Below, one piece after another: positions 1 through 7,205 of a stretch of 20,648 nucleotides of DNA. The notes below the pieces were generated by a model. It ran no database searches and had not been told where the DNA came from. It was given only the letters and a program-made list of their open reading frames with translations. The position numbers were made by a program, and so were the translations under genes. This DNA is from JAFKKS01 sp039808325 (lineage in GTDB: Bacteria > Pseudomonadota > Alphaproteobacteria > Rhizobiales > Xanthobacteraceae): contig JBDHSU010000077.1 of NCBI GenBank assembly GCA_039808325.1, positions 1 through 20,648 on the forward strand. Direction: 5' to 3'. Each line of letters starts with the position of its first letter. Within the stretch, counting starts at the first letter, position 1.

Positions 1-283
1 TCGGTCCCTATCTGCCGTGGGTGTCGGAGAATTGAGAGGATTTGTCCCTAGTACGAGAGGACCGGGATGAACGCACCTCTGGTGGACCTGTTGTGGCGCC
101 AGCCGCATTGCAGGGTAGCTAAGTGCGGACGGGATAACCGCTGAAGGCATCTAAGCGGGAAACCCACCTCAAAACGAGTTCTCCCTTGAGAGCCGTGGAA
201 GACGACCACGTTAATAGGCCGGGTGTGGAAGTGCAGCAATGCATGCAGCTTACCGGTACTAATAGCTCGATCGGCTTGATCAC
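1..283 (+). rRNA. rrl: 23S ribosomal RNA, 3' end (partial)
   Basis: This is the last part of the large-subunit rRNA; the gene begins before the window. The universally conserved sarcin-ricin loop is visible at about 50-63 (AGTACGAGAGGACC), followed by the conserved domain VI text ending near 281 in the alphaproteobacterial form TAGCTCGATCGGCTTGATC. The exact 3' end is uncertain by a few bases. Apparent ORFs in this stretch are artefacts of rRNA sequence. Confidence 0.97.
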
Positions 284-340
284 TCTCATTTACCAATGCC
301 CGTCGCGGCCTTGCGCCGCCGATGGGATGAAAGACCAGTT

Positions 341-420
341 GGCGAATAGTGGGTAGCGAATAGCGAATAGGTTTTGGACTTGGTCCTCCTCTATTCGCTA
401 CTCCCTACTCGCTATTTGCC
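341..420. repeat. Long imperfect hairpin in the 23S-5S spacer
   Basis: The arms 341-370 and 391-420 are near-perfect reverse complements, both built from GCGAATAG/GTAGCGAATAG units, around a 20-base loop. Within the left arm the unit GCGAATAG occurs three times. Similar GCGAATAG-type repeats are scattered in many rhizobial genomes. Here the hairpin lies in the rRNA precursor between 23S and 5S, where it could fold as an RNA stem during processing. Confidence 0.8.
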
Positions 421-450
421 TGTTTACTTCGAACCCCTCTGTCTTTTGCC

Positions 451-570
451 GGCCTGGTGGCTTTGGCGGGGAGCCTAGAACCCGATCCCATCCCGAACTC
501 GGCCGTTAAACTCCCCAGCGCTGATGGTACTAAGTCTTAAGACTTGGGAGAGTAAGTCGCTGCCAGGCCT
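451..570 (+). rRNA. rrf: 5S ribosomal RNA
   Basis: About 120 bases match the alphaproteobacterial 5S pattern. The closing stem is GGCCTGG (451-457) with CCAGGCC (563-569), and the conserved interior runs CCCGATCCCATCCCGAACTC, followed by GGCCGTTAAA. It lies about 170 bases after the 23S end, the normal rrn order. End positions are set from the closing stem and may differ by 1-3 bases. Confidence 0.95.
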
Positions 571-630
571 GCCAAGGACAGAGTGTTCCCCTCATCGAGG
601 TTTTGCCTCGTCACGATGATCGATACAGAA

Positions 631-666
631 AGCCCGCCGCTGGGAAACCACGGCGGGCTTTTTTGT
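631..666 (+). terminator. Intrinsic terminator of the rrn operon
   Basis: A perfect 9-bp stem AGCCCGCCG (631-639) / CGGCGGGCT (651-659) with an 11-base loop is followed directly by a T run (659-664) and more T-rich sequence. It lies 60 bases after 5S and should end rRNA transcription. Confidence 0.92.
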
Positions 667-965
667 TGTTCTGACGATATGATTTTGTGGCCCGGACCAA
701 AAGACCGTAGCCCGGATTGAGCGAAGCGAAATCCGGGGCCGCTCCCTCAAACATCCCGGCTTTCGCTTCGCTCAATCCGGGCTACCTATCGATGTCGTCA
801 TACCGGCACCTGCTCCGCACGATTTTTTTCCGCGCGCCGTTCACAACGTCGCGTAAGAAGCTATGTTCGCCGCCGCGCATCCGGAGGGCGGGCGCAGTCC
901 GCTCGTATGCGATCTGATTTTGCAATGGCGGCGCCGCATCGGCGTCGCGAGCGAGGAAGAGTTTG
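667..965. other. Intergenic region between the rrn terminator and dmlA
   Basis: From the end of 5S to the dmlA start is 395 bases without a gene. It holds the rrn terminator, the long inverted repeat at 708-784, and about 180 bases (785-965) that must contain the dmlA promoter. I see no clear promoter or operator there. Short ORFs here are shadows of the repeat. Confidence 0.6.
708..784. repeat. Dispersed long inverted repeat (TAGCCCGGATTGAGCG type)
   Basis: The left arm starts at 708 with TAGCCCGGATTGAGCGAAGC; the right arm ends at 784 and is its reverse complement over about 30 bases with few differences. The spacer is about 16 bases. This element type, in which GAGCGAAGCGAAATCCGGG recurs, is widespread between genes in many proteobacteria. 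It could form a cruciform or an RNA stem-loop. Confidence 0.85.
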
Positions 966-2042
966 ATGAGCACCAATCGCGTTTATCGAATCGCCGTGAT
1001 CCCGGGCGACGGCATCGGCAAGGAAGTCGTGCCGGAAGGCGTGCGGGTCCTCGAGGCGGCGGCGAAGAAATTCGGTTTCGAATTGCGCCAGGATCATTTC
1101 GATTTCGCGAGCTGCGATTACTACGCCAAGCACGGCAGCATGATGCCGGAGGACTGGAAGGAGAAGATCGGCAAGCACGACGCGATCTATTTCGGCGCCG
1201 TCGGCTGGCCGGCGAAGATCCCGGATCATGTTTCGCTGTGGGGTTCGCTCATCCTCTTCCGCCGCGAATTCGATCAATACATCAATTTGCGCCCGGTGCG
1301 GCTGATGCCCGGCGTTCCCTCGCCGCTCGCGAATCGCAAGCCGGGCGACATCGACTTCTGGGTCGTGCGCGAGAATACCGAAGGCGAATATTCCGCGATC
1401 GGCGGGCGCATGTTCAAGGACACGCCGCGCGAGGTCGTGGTGCAGGAAACGGTGATGAGCCGGTTCGGCGTCGACCGCGTGCTGAAATTCGCGTTCGAGC
1501 TCGCGCAGAAGACGCCGAAGAAGCACCTCACCTCGGCGACGAAGTCGAACGGCATCGCCATCACCATGCCGTATTGGGACGAGCGCGTGGAGGCGATGGC
1601 GAAGAGTTATCCCGACATCAAGTGGGACAAGTACCACATCGACATCCTGTCGGCGCTGTTCGTGCTGCATCCGGATCGTTTCAACGTCGTCGTCGCCTCG
1701 AACCTGTTCGGCGACATTCTCTCCGACCTCGGGCCGGCCTGCACCGGCACGATCGGCATCGCGCCCGGCGGCAACATCAACCCGGAGAAGGATTATCCGT
1801 CGGTGTTCGAGCCGGTGCACGGTTCCGCGCCCGACATCGCGGGGCAGGGCATCGCCAATCCGATCGGGCAGATCTGGTCCGGTGCGATGATGCTCGAGCA
1901 TCTCGGCGAGAAGGAAGCCGCCGACGCGATCGTCGCCGCGATCGAGAAGGTGCTGTCCGAGCCGAAGCTGCGCACGCGCGACCTCAAAGGCCCGGCCGAC
2001 ACCGTCGCTTGCGGCAAGGCGATCGCCGACGCGCTCGCCTGA
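966..2042 (+). CDS. dmlA: D-malate / tartrate dehydrogenase (decarboxylating), DmlA/TtuC type
   Basis: A 358-residue NAD-dependent beta-decarboxylating dehydrogenase of the isocitrate/isopropylmalate dehydrogenase family. It closely follows E. coli DmlA over the whole length: IPGDGIGKEV near the start, then FGAVGWP, SLWGSL, FDQYINLRPVRL, WVVRENTEGEYS, LTSATKSNG, SNLFGDILSDLGPACTG and FEPVHGSAPDI. VGWP and SLWGSL set this group apart from LeuB. The likely reaction is oxidative decarboxylation of D-malate to pyruvate and CO2; tartrate and related acids are possible substrates. The ATG at 966 is preferred because AGGAAG (954-959) lies at good spacing; a TTG directly before it (963) is also in frame. 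The next gene starts 38 bases later, so cotranscription is likely. No LysR-type regulator is in the window. Confidence 0.93.
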   Translation: MSTNRVYRIAVIPGDGIGKEVVPEGVRVLEAAAKKFGFELRQDHFDFASCDYYAKHGSMMPEDWKEKIGKHDAIYFGAVGWPAKIPDHVSLWGSLILFRREFDQYINLRPVRLMPGVPSPLANRKPGDIDFWVVRENTEGEYSAIGGRMFKDTPREVVVQETVMSRFGVDRVLKFAFELAQKTPKKHLTSATKSNGIAITMPYWDERVEAMAKSYPDIKWDKYHIDILSALFVLHPDRFNVVVASNLFGDILSDLGPACTGTIGIAPGGNINPEKDYPSVFEPVHGSAPDIAGQGIANPIGQIWSGAMMLEHLGEKEAADAIVAAIEKVLSEPKLRTRDLKGPADTVACGKAIADALA

Positions 2043-2080
2043 CGGACAGGCGCGGCGATGATGCGTCGCGCCGATATCCC

Positions 2081-3652
2081 GTGAACGCCTCTTCCGCATC
2101 GCGTGCCTCCGCGCCGGCCCGGCTCTTGTCGTGGCCGACGCTCGACAATCCGCGCGCGCTCGTCTTCTGGACGATCGTCATCGGCACCGCGGCGCGGCTC
2201 GCCGCCGCGGCGGCGCTCGGCTACGGGTTGGGCGAGGGCTATTACTTCGCGACGGCGCGCCACCTCGCGCTCAGCTATTTCGACCAGCCGCCGCTGTTCC
2301 TGTGGATCACGCACGCGACCTGGGCGCTGACCGGCTCCGATTCGGCTTTCGTCATCCGGCTGCCGTTCATCGCCATGTTCGTCGCGACGACGTGGCTGAT
2401 GTATCGCCTCGGGGCGCTTCTCTTCGACGAGCGCGCCGGCGCCATCGCGGCGGTGCTCCTCAACACCTCGCCGGTTTTCACGATCAGCGCCGGCGGCTGG
2501 ATTCAGCCGGACGGCCCGCTGATGCTCTGCCTGACGGCGGCGGCCTTCTGCATCGCGAGGATCGCCGTCGCCCCGCCGCGGCATCCGACGTTTCGGCTCT
2601 GGGTCGCGGCCGGCATCTGGTTCGGGCTCGCGCTTCTTTCGAAGTATCACGCGATCCTCATCGCCGGCGGGCTTGTCCTCTTCGCGCTGACCAGCCGCGC
2701 GCACCGGCGCTGGTTCGCGGAGCCGGGCCCGTATGTCGCGGCGCTCATCGCCTTGGCGATCTTCTCGCCCGTCCTCCTGTGGAACGCGCGGAACGGCTGG
2801 GTGTCCTTCGATTTCCAGGGAAGCCGCGCCGGCGGCGCCTCGTTCCGGCCGCTCGGCATCGTCCGCAGCATCGGCGGACAGGCCGGCTATCTCGGGCCTT
2901 GGGTCTTCGTGCTGCTGGTCGCCGTTTATTTCAAGGGGCTGCGGCGCGGCCCGAAGGCGACGGCGATCTGGCTTCTCTGTTGCCTGGCGACGATCCCGCT
3001 CGTCCTCTTCACGGTGATCGCGCTATGGGCGGAGATCAACGCGCATTTCCACTGGCAGTCGCCCGGATATCTCATGTTGTTTCCGCTGGTCGGCGTGTTC
3101 ATTCCGGAGGACGCGCGGATGCGGCGGTGGCTGATCGGTTCCGTCGCCGCGATGACGACCTTGCTGGTCATCTGGCTGTCGCAATCGGTGTGGGGCTGGA
3201 TTCGCATTCCGGTGCCGCCGTCGCTCGCGTCGTATGTCGAGAAATTCGAGGATCCGACGCTCGAGGCTTTCGATTGGCCGGAGCTGCGCGCGGCGCTGGC
3301 GGCGCGCGGGCTGCTCGAATCGCCGAGGCTGTTCGTCGTCGCCACGCGCTGGCATCAAGCGGGCAAGATGGACGTGATGGTCGGTGACAAGCTGCCCGTG
3401 GTCTGTCTCTGCGAGGATCCGCGCAACATCGCCTTCAACTGGGACGAGCGCGCGTTCAAGGGCTGGGATGCGCTGATCGTCGGCACCGACGCGTTCCTGC
3501 CGAATGTCGGCGTGTACGCGCCTTACTTCGACGCGATCGAGAAGCTGGACGACATCGCCTTGCATCGCGCCGGGTCCACGGTGATGACGCTGCACGTCTA
3601 TCGCGGACGCAACTATAACGGCCGCTATCCGATGTCGCTGCCGCGGCGCTGA
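2081..3652 (+). CDS. Family-39 membrane glycosyltransferase (ArnT/PMT_2-like)
   Basis: A polytopic inner-membrane protein of about 523 residues. After a short N-terminal tail comes the PMT_2 pattern: an acidic residue in the first external loop (GEGYYF, E52) and a DQPPLFLWI motif (D68-Q-P-P), the usual DHPP signature of transferases that use polyprenyl-phosphate sugars. About ten hydrophobic helices follow, then a soluble C-terminal region from roughly residue 380. Enzymes of this family move a sugar from undecaprenyl-phosphate onto lipid A, a glycan or a protein at the periplasmic face; the substrate cannot be told. The start is taken as GTG 2081, the first plausible in-frame start after dmlA. 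Open frame continues upstream through dmlA, but that is a shadow. The stop overlaps the end of the converging CHAD gene by 28 bases. Confidence 0.85.
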   Translation: MNASSASRASAPARLLSWPTLDNPRALVFWTIVIGTAARLAAAAALGYGLGEGYYFATARHLALSYFDQPPLFLWITHATWALTGSDSAFVIRLPFIAMFVATTWLMYRLGALLFDERAGAIAAVLLNTSPVFTISAGGWIQPDGPLMLCLTAAAFCIARIAVAPPRHPTFRLWVAAGIWFGLALLSKYHAILIAGGLVLFALTSRAHRRWFAEPGPYVAALIALAIFSPVLLWNARNGWVSFDFQGSRAGGASFRPLGIVRSIGGQAGYLGPWVFVLLVAVYFKGLRRGPKATAIWLLCCLATIPLVLFTVIALWAEINAHFHWQSPGYLMLFPLVGVFIPEDARMRRWLIGSVAAMTTLLVIWLSQSVWGWIRIPVPPSLASYVEKFEDPTLEAFDWPELRAALAARGLLESPRLFVVATRWHQAGKMDVMVGDKLPVVCLCEDPRNIAFNWDERAFKGWDALIVGTDAFLPNVGVYAPYFDAIEKLDDIALHRAGSTVMTLHVYRGRNYNGRYPMSLPRR

Positions 3653-4554
3653 CGCTCCCCGGCTTCCTCGTCGCCGGCGCGCCACAGCGCTTCCATCCGG
3701 CGCTGAAACGCCTTCGGCTTCTCCGAAAACAGGCGCCCGGCCATGCGGGCCGCGGCGCGAACGTGCACGGCATGTCGTTCCCCGATCGCGGCGTCGAGCC
3801 GTGCGCGCCAATGCGCCAGCGGTTGTCCGCGCGTGGCGAGGGCCGCAAGGACCGAAAGGTCCTGGCAGGTGCCGAGGCGCTCGCGCAGCCGCTGCGCTTC
3901 GCCGATCCAGAGCTTGCTGAGCCGCGGCCACAGCGGGGCGATCAGTTCCATCTGATAGCGATGCACGACGACGCGCTGCCGCAGCTCGTGCAGTTCTTCC
4001 GCGTCCGCCTTCGCCCAACTGCGCGGGATCGCCTGGCGCGCGCGGCCATAGGCTGTGGCAAGGCCCGTCGCGATGTCGGAAAAGGCCGTGCGATCGAGCG
4101 GCCAGGCTTCGACCTGATGCCCGGCGGTATCCAGCGCCCCGGTGAGGCGGCGGCGCAGGGGAGGCGTCAGCGTTTTCGTCTCGGCCGCCTCGCGCATCGC
4201 CTGGAGTCGCTCGCGCATGGTGGCGAGAGAGCGCGGCGAAGGAACGCTTTCGGCCTTGTCCAAATCCGTGAGGGCGTCCAAGGCCGACTGCGAATCGCGC
4301 GCCGATGCAAGCTCGCGCGCAAGATCGCGGGCAGCGGTGCGCAGCGCGCGCGCCTCCTCGCCGATCGTCGGCTCGAGCAGGCGCAGGAAAGCGCGCCAGC
4401 GCTTCATCGCCTTGCGGAAATCGTGGATGGCGACCGCGTCGCTGCGGTCTTCAGCCTCGATCGCGCCGCGCGCGTCGGCGAGAATATCCGCGGCGACGGC
4501 GGCCAGCGCCTCGCCGATCCTGTCTTCGGGGCGCAAGCCGGTTCGCGTCGCCAT
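3625..4554 (-). CDS. CHAD domain protein (putative polyphosphate-binding)
   Basis: A 309-residue, all-alpha, Arg/Lys-rich protein made almost wholly of a CHAD domain. The first repeat carries the hallmark HDFRKAMKRWRAFLRLLEP (H44 to about P62) and the second HELRQRVVVHRYQMELIAP, with the conserved His and basic residues that bind polyphosphate in characterised CHAD proteins. No CYTH triphosphatase domain is fused to it, unlike many relatives. It converges on the glycosyltransferase and overlaps its 3' end by 28 bases. Three CTGTCAT repeats sit directly on and before the start codon (4553-4583), which may place it under phosphate control. Because they overlap the start, the true start could be the in-frame TTG six codons downstream; no in-frame start is seen upstream. 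Confidence 0.85.
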   Translation of the reverse strand: MATRTGLRPEDRIGEALAAVAADILADARGAIEAEDRSDAVAIHDFRKAMKRWRAFLRLLEPTIGEEARALRTAARDLARELASARDSQSALDALTDLDKAESVPSPRSLATMRERLQAMREAAETKTLTPPLRRRLTGALDTAGHQVEAWPLDRTAFSDIATGLATAYGRARQAIPRSWAKADAEELHELRQRVVVHRYQMELIAPLWPRLSKLWIGEAQRLRERLGTCQDLSVLAALATRGQPLAHWRARLDAAIGERHAVHVRAAARMAGRLFSEKPKAFQRRMEALWRAGDEEAGERQRRGSDIG

Positions 4555-4583
4555 GACAGCCGTATGACAGCCCTGTATGACAG
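4553..4583 (-). promoter_or_regulatory. Triple CTGTCAT direct repeat, Pho-box-like
   Basis: On the minus strand CTGTCAT occurs three times, at 4583-4577, 4570-4564 and 4559-4553. The last two are spaced exactly 11 bases apart (CTGTCATACGGCTGTCAT), the period of the PhoB box in E. coli and rhizobia; the first is 13 bases away. The last copy shares its AT with the CHAD start codon. That position is odd for an activator site, so the role is uncertain. Confidence 0.5.
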
Positions 4584-4599
4584 TTTGACGAAGGCCTTT

Positions 4600-4617
4600 C
4601 GGCGGCCTCCGCCGCCG
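4600..4617. repeat. Short GC-rich hairpin
   Basis: CGGCGGC (4600-4606), loop CTCC, GCCGCCG (4611-4617): a perfect 7-bp stem with a tetraloop between the CHAD gene and tRNA-fMet. No T run follows on either strand, so it is not a typical intrinsic terminator. Confidence 0.5.
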
Positions 4618-4655
4618 GCCACGATTTATCTTGCTAAATTACGGCGATCCAAGAG

Positions 4656-4695
4656 AAAAAAGATGCCGCCCGCTCTTCCCTTGCGGCGGCGGCAT
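4656..4695 (-). terminator. Putative intrinsic terminator on the minus strand
   Basis: Read on the minus strand, ATGCCGCC (4695-4688) pairs with GGCGGCAT (4670-4663), with further GC pairing inside, and is followed by C then six T (4661-4656). Its orientation would stop leftward transcripts from the racemase-family gene that run antisense through tRNA-fMet, before they reach the CHAD gene. Confidence 0.6.
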
Positions 4696-4740
4696 TGATA
4701 GATAGAGCGCGCCGCGCGGTTCGCCCGCATATGGCATTGG

Positions 4741-4817
<77 letters not shown>

Positions 4818-4828
4818 ATCCCCCCTAT

Positions 4829-4859
4829 TAATTCCATCCCCATCTAATTCCATCCCATC
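4829..4859. repeat. Short tandem duplication after tRNA-fMet
   Basis: Two tandem units, TAATTCCATCCCCATC (4829-4844) and TAATTCCATCCCATC (4845-4859), differ by one C. No function is apparent. The rest of the 160 bases between the tRNA and the racemase-family stop shows nothing further. Confidence 0.6.
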
Positions 4860-4978
4860 GCTTAGGTTCGGCCCCATAGCTTCCGTGGGTTCGCCGGCTT
4901 AGGGCCGCCTTGCCGCTACCCCCGCGGCTGCGCGCCGGATTGTCGCCGTTCGATGCGCGCCAGGCCGCGCCGGGCGGC

Positions 4979-6031
4979 TTATGCCTTGCCTTCGGCCGCG
5001 GGATGTTTTCTCGGCCACGTGTCCGCCAGGCGATAACCGCCCGGCCAGGGGTCGGTCGGATCCAGCATGTGCTGATGCGTTCCGGTGATCCAGGCGCGAC
5101 CGCTGATCTGCGGACGGATGGCCGGCAGATCGCCGACCTTGGCGGTCCCGAGAATCTTTCCGTTAAATTCCGATCCGATGATCGAGACCCCGGTAAAGCG
5201 GTCCCCGACGGCCATTTCTCCCTTTGCGTAAAGAAGCGCCATGCGCGCGGAGACCGCGGTTCCCGTCGGCGAGCGATCGAGCTTTCCGGGTTGGATCGAG
5301 ACGACGGACTTCGCCCTCAGGCCGTCGCCATCGCGTTCGAGCGCGCCGGCGAACAGGCAGAACGAATGATGCAGCCAGTCCGGGCGCTCGGGGTGGAAGA
5401 ATGCAAGTTGCGCATTGGCGGCGTTGGTGATGCGCACGCCCAGTTCGGCAAGCTCGCGCGCCTCATCGGTTCGCAGCGCAAGACCGAGCGCGGCGGCGTC
5501 GACGACCACGAAGCTGTCGCCGCCGTAGGCCGTATCGACGAGGACCGTGCCGAGCCCGCCGATCTCGAGCGGAACCGAGAGCTTGCTCGCGAACGAGGCG
5601 ACGTTCTCGACGGTGATGCGCTCCGCTTTGCCGTTCGCGCAGTCGGCGCGCACGCGCACCAGTCCGCCGGGCGCCTCCAGCACCATTTCGGTGACGGGCT
5701 CCCGCATGGCGACGATGCCGGTCTCCAGCAGCACCGTCGAGACGCAGATCGAATTCGAGCCGGACATCGGCGGCGTGTCTTCCGGCTCCATGATGATCCA
5801 CGCGGCCTGCGCTTCGGGGTTCTTGGGCGGAACCAGGAGATTGACGTGCCGGAACACGCCGCCGCGCGGCTCGTTGAGGACGAAGTCGCGCAGCGTCCGA
5901 TCCTGCGCGATCCAGGTGCGCTGGTCCCAGATCGTGTCGCCCGGCGGGGGCGCCACCCCGCCCACGATCACGTCGCCGACCTCGCCTTCGGCGTGGCAGG
6001 ACACGACGTGGATCACTTTTGACGCGCGCAT
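4979..6031 (-). CDS. Proline racemase superfamily enzyme, probable trans-3-hydroxy-L-proline dehydratase
   Basis: A full-length 350-residue member of the proline racemase / hydroxyproline epimerase / trans-3-hydroxyproline dehydratase superfamily. The first catalytic motif, usually MCGHN, reads MSGSNS (Ser90 for Cys, Ser92 for His). The second, usually DRSPCGT, reads DRSPTGT (D252, Thr256 for Cys). Thr at the second site is the known mark of trans-3-hydroxy-L-proline dehydratases, which make pyrroline-2-carboxylate. Ser at the first site occurs in some epimerases. With neither Cys present, two-base racemisation is unlikely. The start ATG at 6031 has AGGAC just upstream. No pyrroline-carboxylate reductase or transporter lies beside it, so the substrate is inferred from motifs only. 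Confidence 0.85.
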   Translation of the reverse strand: MRASKVIHVVSCHAEGEVGDVIVGGVAPPPGDTIWDQRTWIAQDRTLRDFVLNEPRGGVFRHVNLLVPPKNPEAQAAWIIMEPEDTPPMSGSNSICVSTVLLETGIVAMREPVTEMVLEAPGGLVRVRADCANGKAERITVENVASFASKLSVPLEIGGLGTVLVDTAYGGDSFVVVDAAALGLALRTDEARELAELGVRITNAANAQLAFFHPERPDWLHHSFCLFAGALERDGDGLRAKSVVSIQPGKLDRSPTGTAVSARMALLYAKGEMAVGDRFTGVSIIGSEFNGKILGTAKVGDLPAIRPQISGRAWITGTHQHMLDPTDPWPGGYRLADTWPRKHPAAEGKA

Positions 6032-6078
6032 TTTTGTCCTTCGATCGTCGCTGCGATGTGTGGCCGTGCCGTGCGGTG

Positions 6079-6107
6079 ACCTTTCAGTCTGACGGTAAAC
6101 CTGTCAA
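6079..6107 (-). promoter_or_regulatory. Possible promoter of the racemase-family gene
   Basis: On the minus strand a perfect -35 hexamer TTGACA (6107-6102) is followed after 17 bases by AAAGGT (6084-6079), a poor -10. The surrounding GGTTGACAGGTTTACC may instead be an operator. It lies about 50-75 bases before the start at 6031. Confidence 0.3.
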
Positions 6108-6204
6108 CCGGCGGCTTTCCCGGATGTGGCGACGCCCTGCCGCCGCTGTGCGAAACGGCCGCCGCGCCGTTGCGCGCCGCCGTCTTTGATCGCATTGGAT
6201 GATC

Positions 6205-6879
6205 ATGTGCGGACGCATCGTTCAGGCCTCGCCCCTCTTGCGGTTGGCGATCGTCGAGGGGCTCGACGTGCGTCCGGATTCCGGAGGCAACCATGCGCCG
6301 CGCTACAACGGTGCGCCGGGACAGGAACACCTCGTCATCCGCGTCAACCGCAAGACCGGCGCGCGCTCGCTCGATCCGATCAGGTGGGGGCTCATCCCGC
6401 ATTGGTGCGCCGATCCGAAAGGCGGGCGCAAGCCGATCAACGCGCGCAGCGAAACGATCGGCGCGCTACCGGTTTTCCGCGATGCCTATCGCGCCCGCCG
6501 CTGCATCGTTCCCGTCGACGGTTTCTTCGAATGGCAGGCGACGACGAGCGGGAAGCAGCCCTATGCCATTGCGATGAAGGATCGCGCGCCCTTCGGCATC
6601 GCCGGATTGTGGGAAAATTGGAAGACGCCGTCCGGCGAATGGATGCGCACATTCGCGGTCGTCACCGTTCCGGCGAACGCGCTGCTCGCACGCCTGCACG
6701 ACCGCATGCCCGCGATTCTCGACCCGCAAGACTACGAGCGATGGCTGAGCGAGGAAGAAAACCCGCGTGATGTGCTGCGGCCCTATCCCGTCGAGCGCAT
6801 GCGGATGTGGCCGATTTCCGAGCGCGTCAATTCCGTGCGCAACGACGACGCGGCGCTGCTCGAGCCGGCCGGAGCCTGA
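6205..6879 (+). CDS. SRAP domain protein (abasic-site DNA-protein crosslinker, YedK/HMCES family)
   Basis: A 224-residue SOS-response-associated peptidase family protein. Relatives (E. coli YedK, human HMCES) form a thiazolidine crosslink between an N-terminal Cys and abasic sites in single-stranded DNA, shielding them during replication. All key residues are present: Cys2 in MCGR, Asn79 in INARSET (with E83), Glu109 in DGFFEW and His165 in LHDRMP. The start is placed at ATG 6205 so that Cys2 becomes N-terminal after Met removal; an in-frame ATG two codons upstream (6199) would bury it. It diverges from the racemase-family gene and converges on the small lipoprotein gene with only 14 bases between stops. 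No LexA box was recognised upstream. Confidence 0.93.
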   Translation: MCGRIVQASPLLRLAIVEGLDVRPDSGGNHAPRYNGAPGQEHLVIRVNRKTGARSLDPIRWGLIPHWCADPKGGRKPINARSETIGALPVFRDAYRARRCIVPVDGFFEWQATTSGKQPYAIAMKDRAPFGIAGLWENWKTPSGEWMRTFAVVTVPANALLARLHDRMPAILDPQDYERWLSEEENPRDVLRPYPVERMRMWPISERVNSVRNDDAALLEPAGA

Positions 6880-6893
6880 GCGGCGCGAGAGGC

Positions 6894-7205
6894 CTATTTC
6901 GGTTGGACCTGGCCGTTGCCGTTCGGGGGCGGGATCACCGGCATCGAATCGCCGGCATTGGGATCCTTCGGCGCGATATGCATCTCCGGGTCGACGCCGC
7001 CTGGCGGCTTGATCACGCCGTCATTGCGGTCGAGCTTGCGGCTCAGATTTTCGTCGGACGGAGGTAATTTCGGCGTCTGGTTTTCAGCGTTGGGATCCGG
7101 CTTTTGCAGGCTCGGATTCTTGCCGACCTGCGCGGCCGCGGAAGCGCAGCCGATCACGACCGCCAGCGGCCCGACAATGAGCAATGTCCGCAGAAGTTCT
7201 CGCAT
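6894..7205 (-). CDS. Small conserved proline-rich lipoprotein, function unknown
   Basis: A 103-residue protein with an N-terminal signal: MRELLRT, a hydrophobic stretch, then VIGC, which fits a lipobox with Cys20 as the lipidated residue; cleavage after ASAAA by signal peptidase I is the alternative. The mature part is short, polar and rich in Pro, Asn and Asp (SRKLDRNDGVIKPPGGVD near the middle, PVIPPPNGNGQVQPK at the end) and looks unfolded. I recall similar short proteins next to comM in other Hyphomicrobiales, none with a known role. The start ATG lies in the 12-base palindrome CTCGCATGCGAG (7199-7210). It lies downstream of comM on the same strand, separated by a composite repeat. Confidence 0.8.
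   Translation of the reverse strand: MRELLRTLLIVGPLAVVIGCASAAAQVGKNPSLQKPDPNAENQTPKLPPSDENLSRKLDRNDGVIKPPGGVDPEMHIAPKDPNAGDSMPVIPPPNGNGQVQPK

Noticed and set aside
341..420. A CRISPR array suggested by repeated GCGAATAG units
   Set aside because: The units are contiguous and arranged as an inverted repeat, without unique spacers of constant length; there are no cas genes.
966..2042. Calling the dehydrogenase LeuB (3-isopropylmalate dehydrogenase)
   Set aside because: VGWP, SLWGSL and overall similarity to E. coli DmlA place it in the D-malate/tartrate group; no leuCD lies nearby.
863..2080. Open frame upstream of the glycosyltransferase running through dmlA, which would make a 929-residue protein
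   Set aside because: The translation of this part is Arg-rich and low-complexity, a shadow of dmlA in high-GC DNA; the glycosyltransferase similarity begins only after 2081.
861..2099. 412-codon open frame antisense to dmlA
   Set aside because: It has Arg/His/Asp-rich composition without domain motifs, while the opposite strand encodes a clear dehydrogenase.
4818..4978. Genomic island integrated at tRNA-fMet
   Set aside because: No integrase gene and no duplicated tRNA 3' end were found in the window; the genes on both sides have similar composition.
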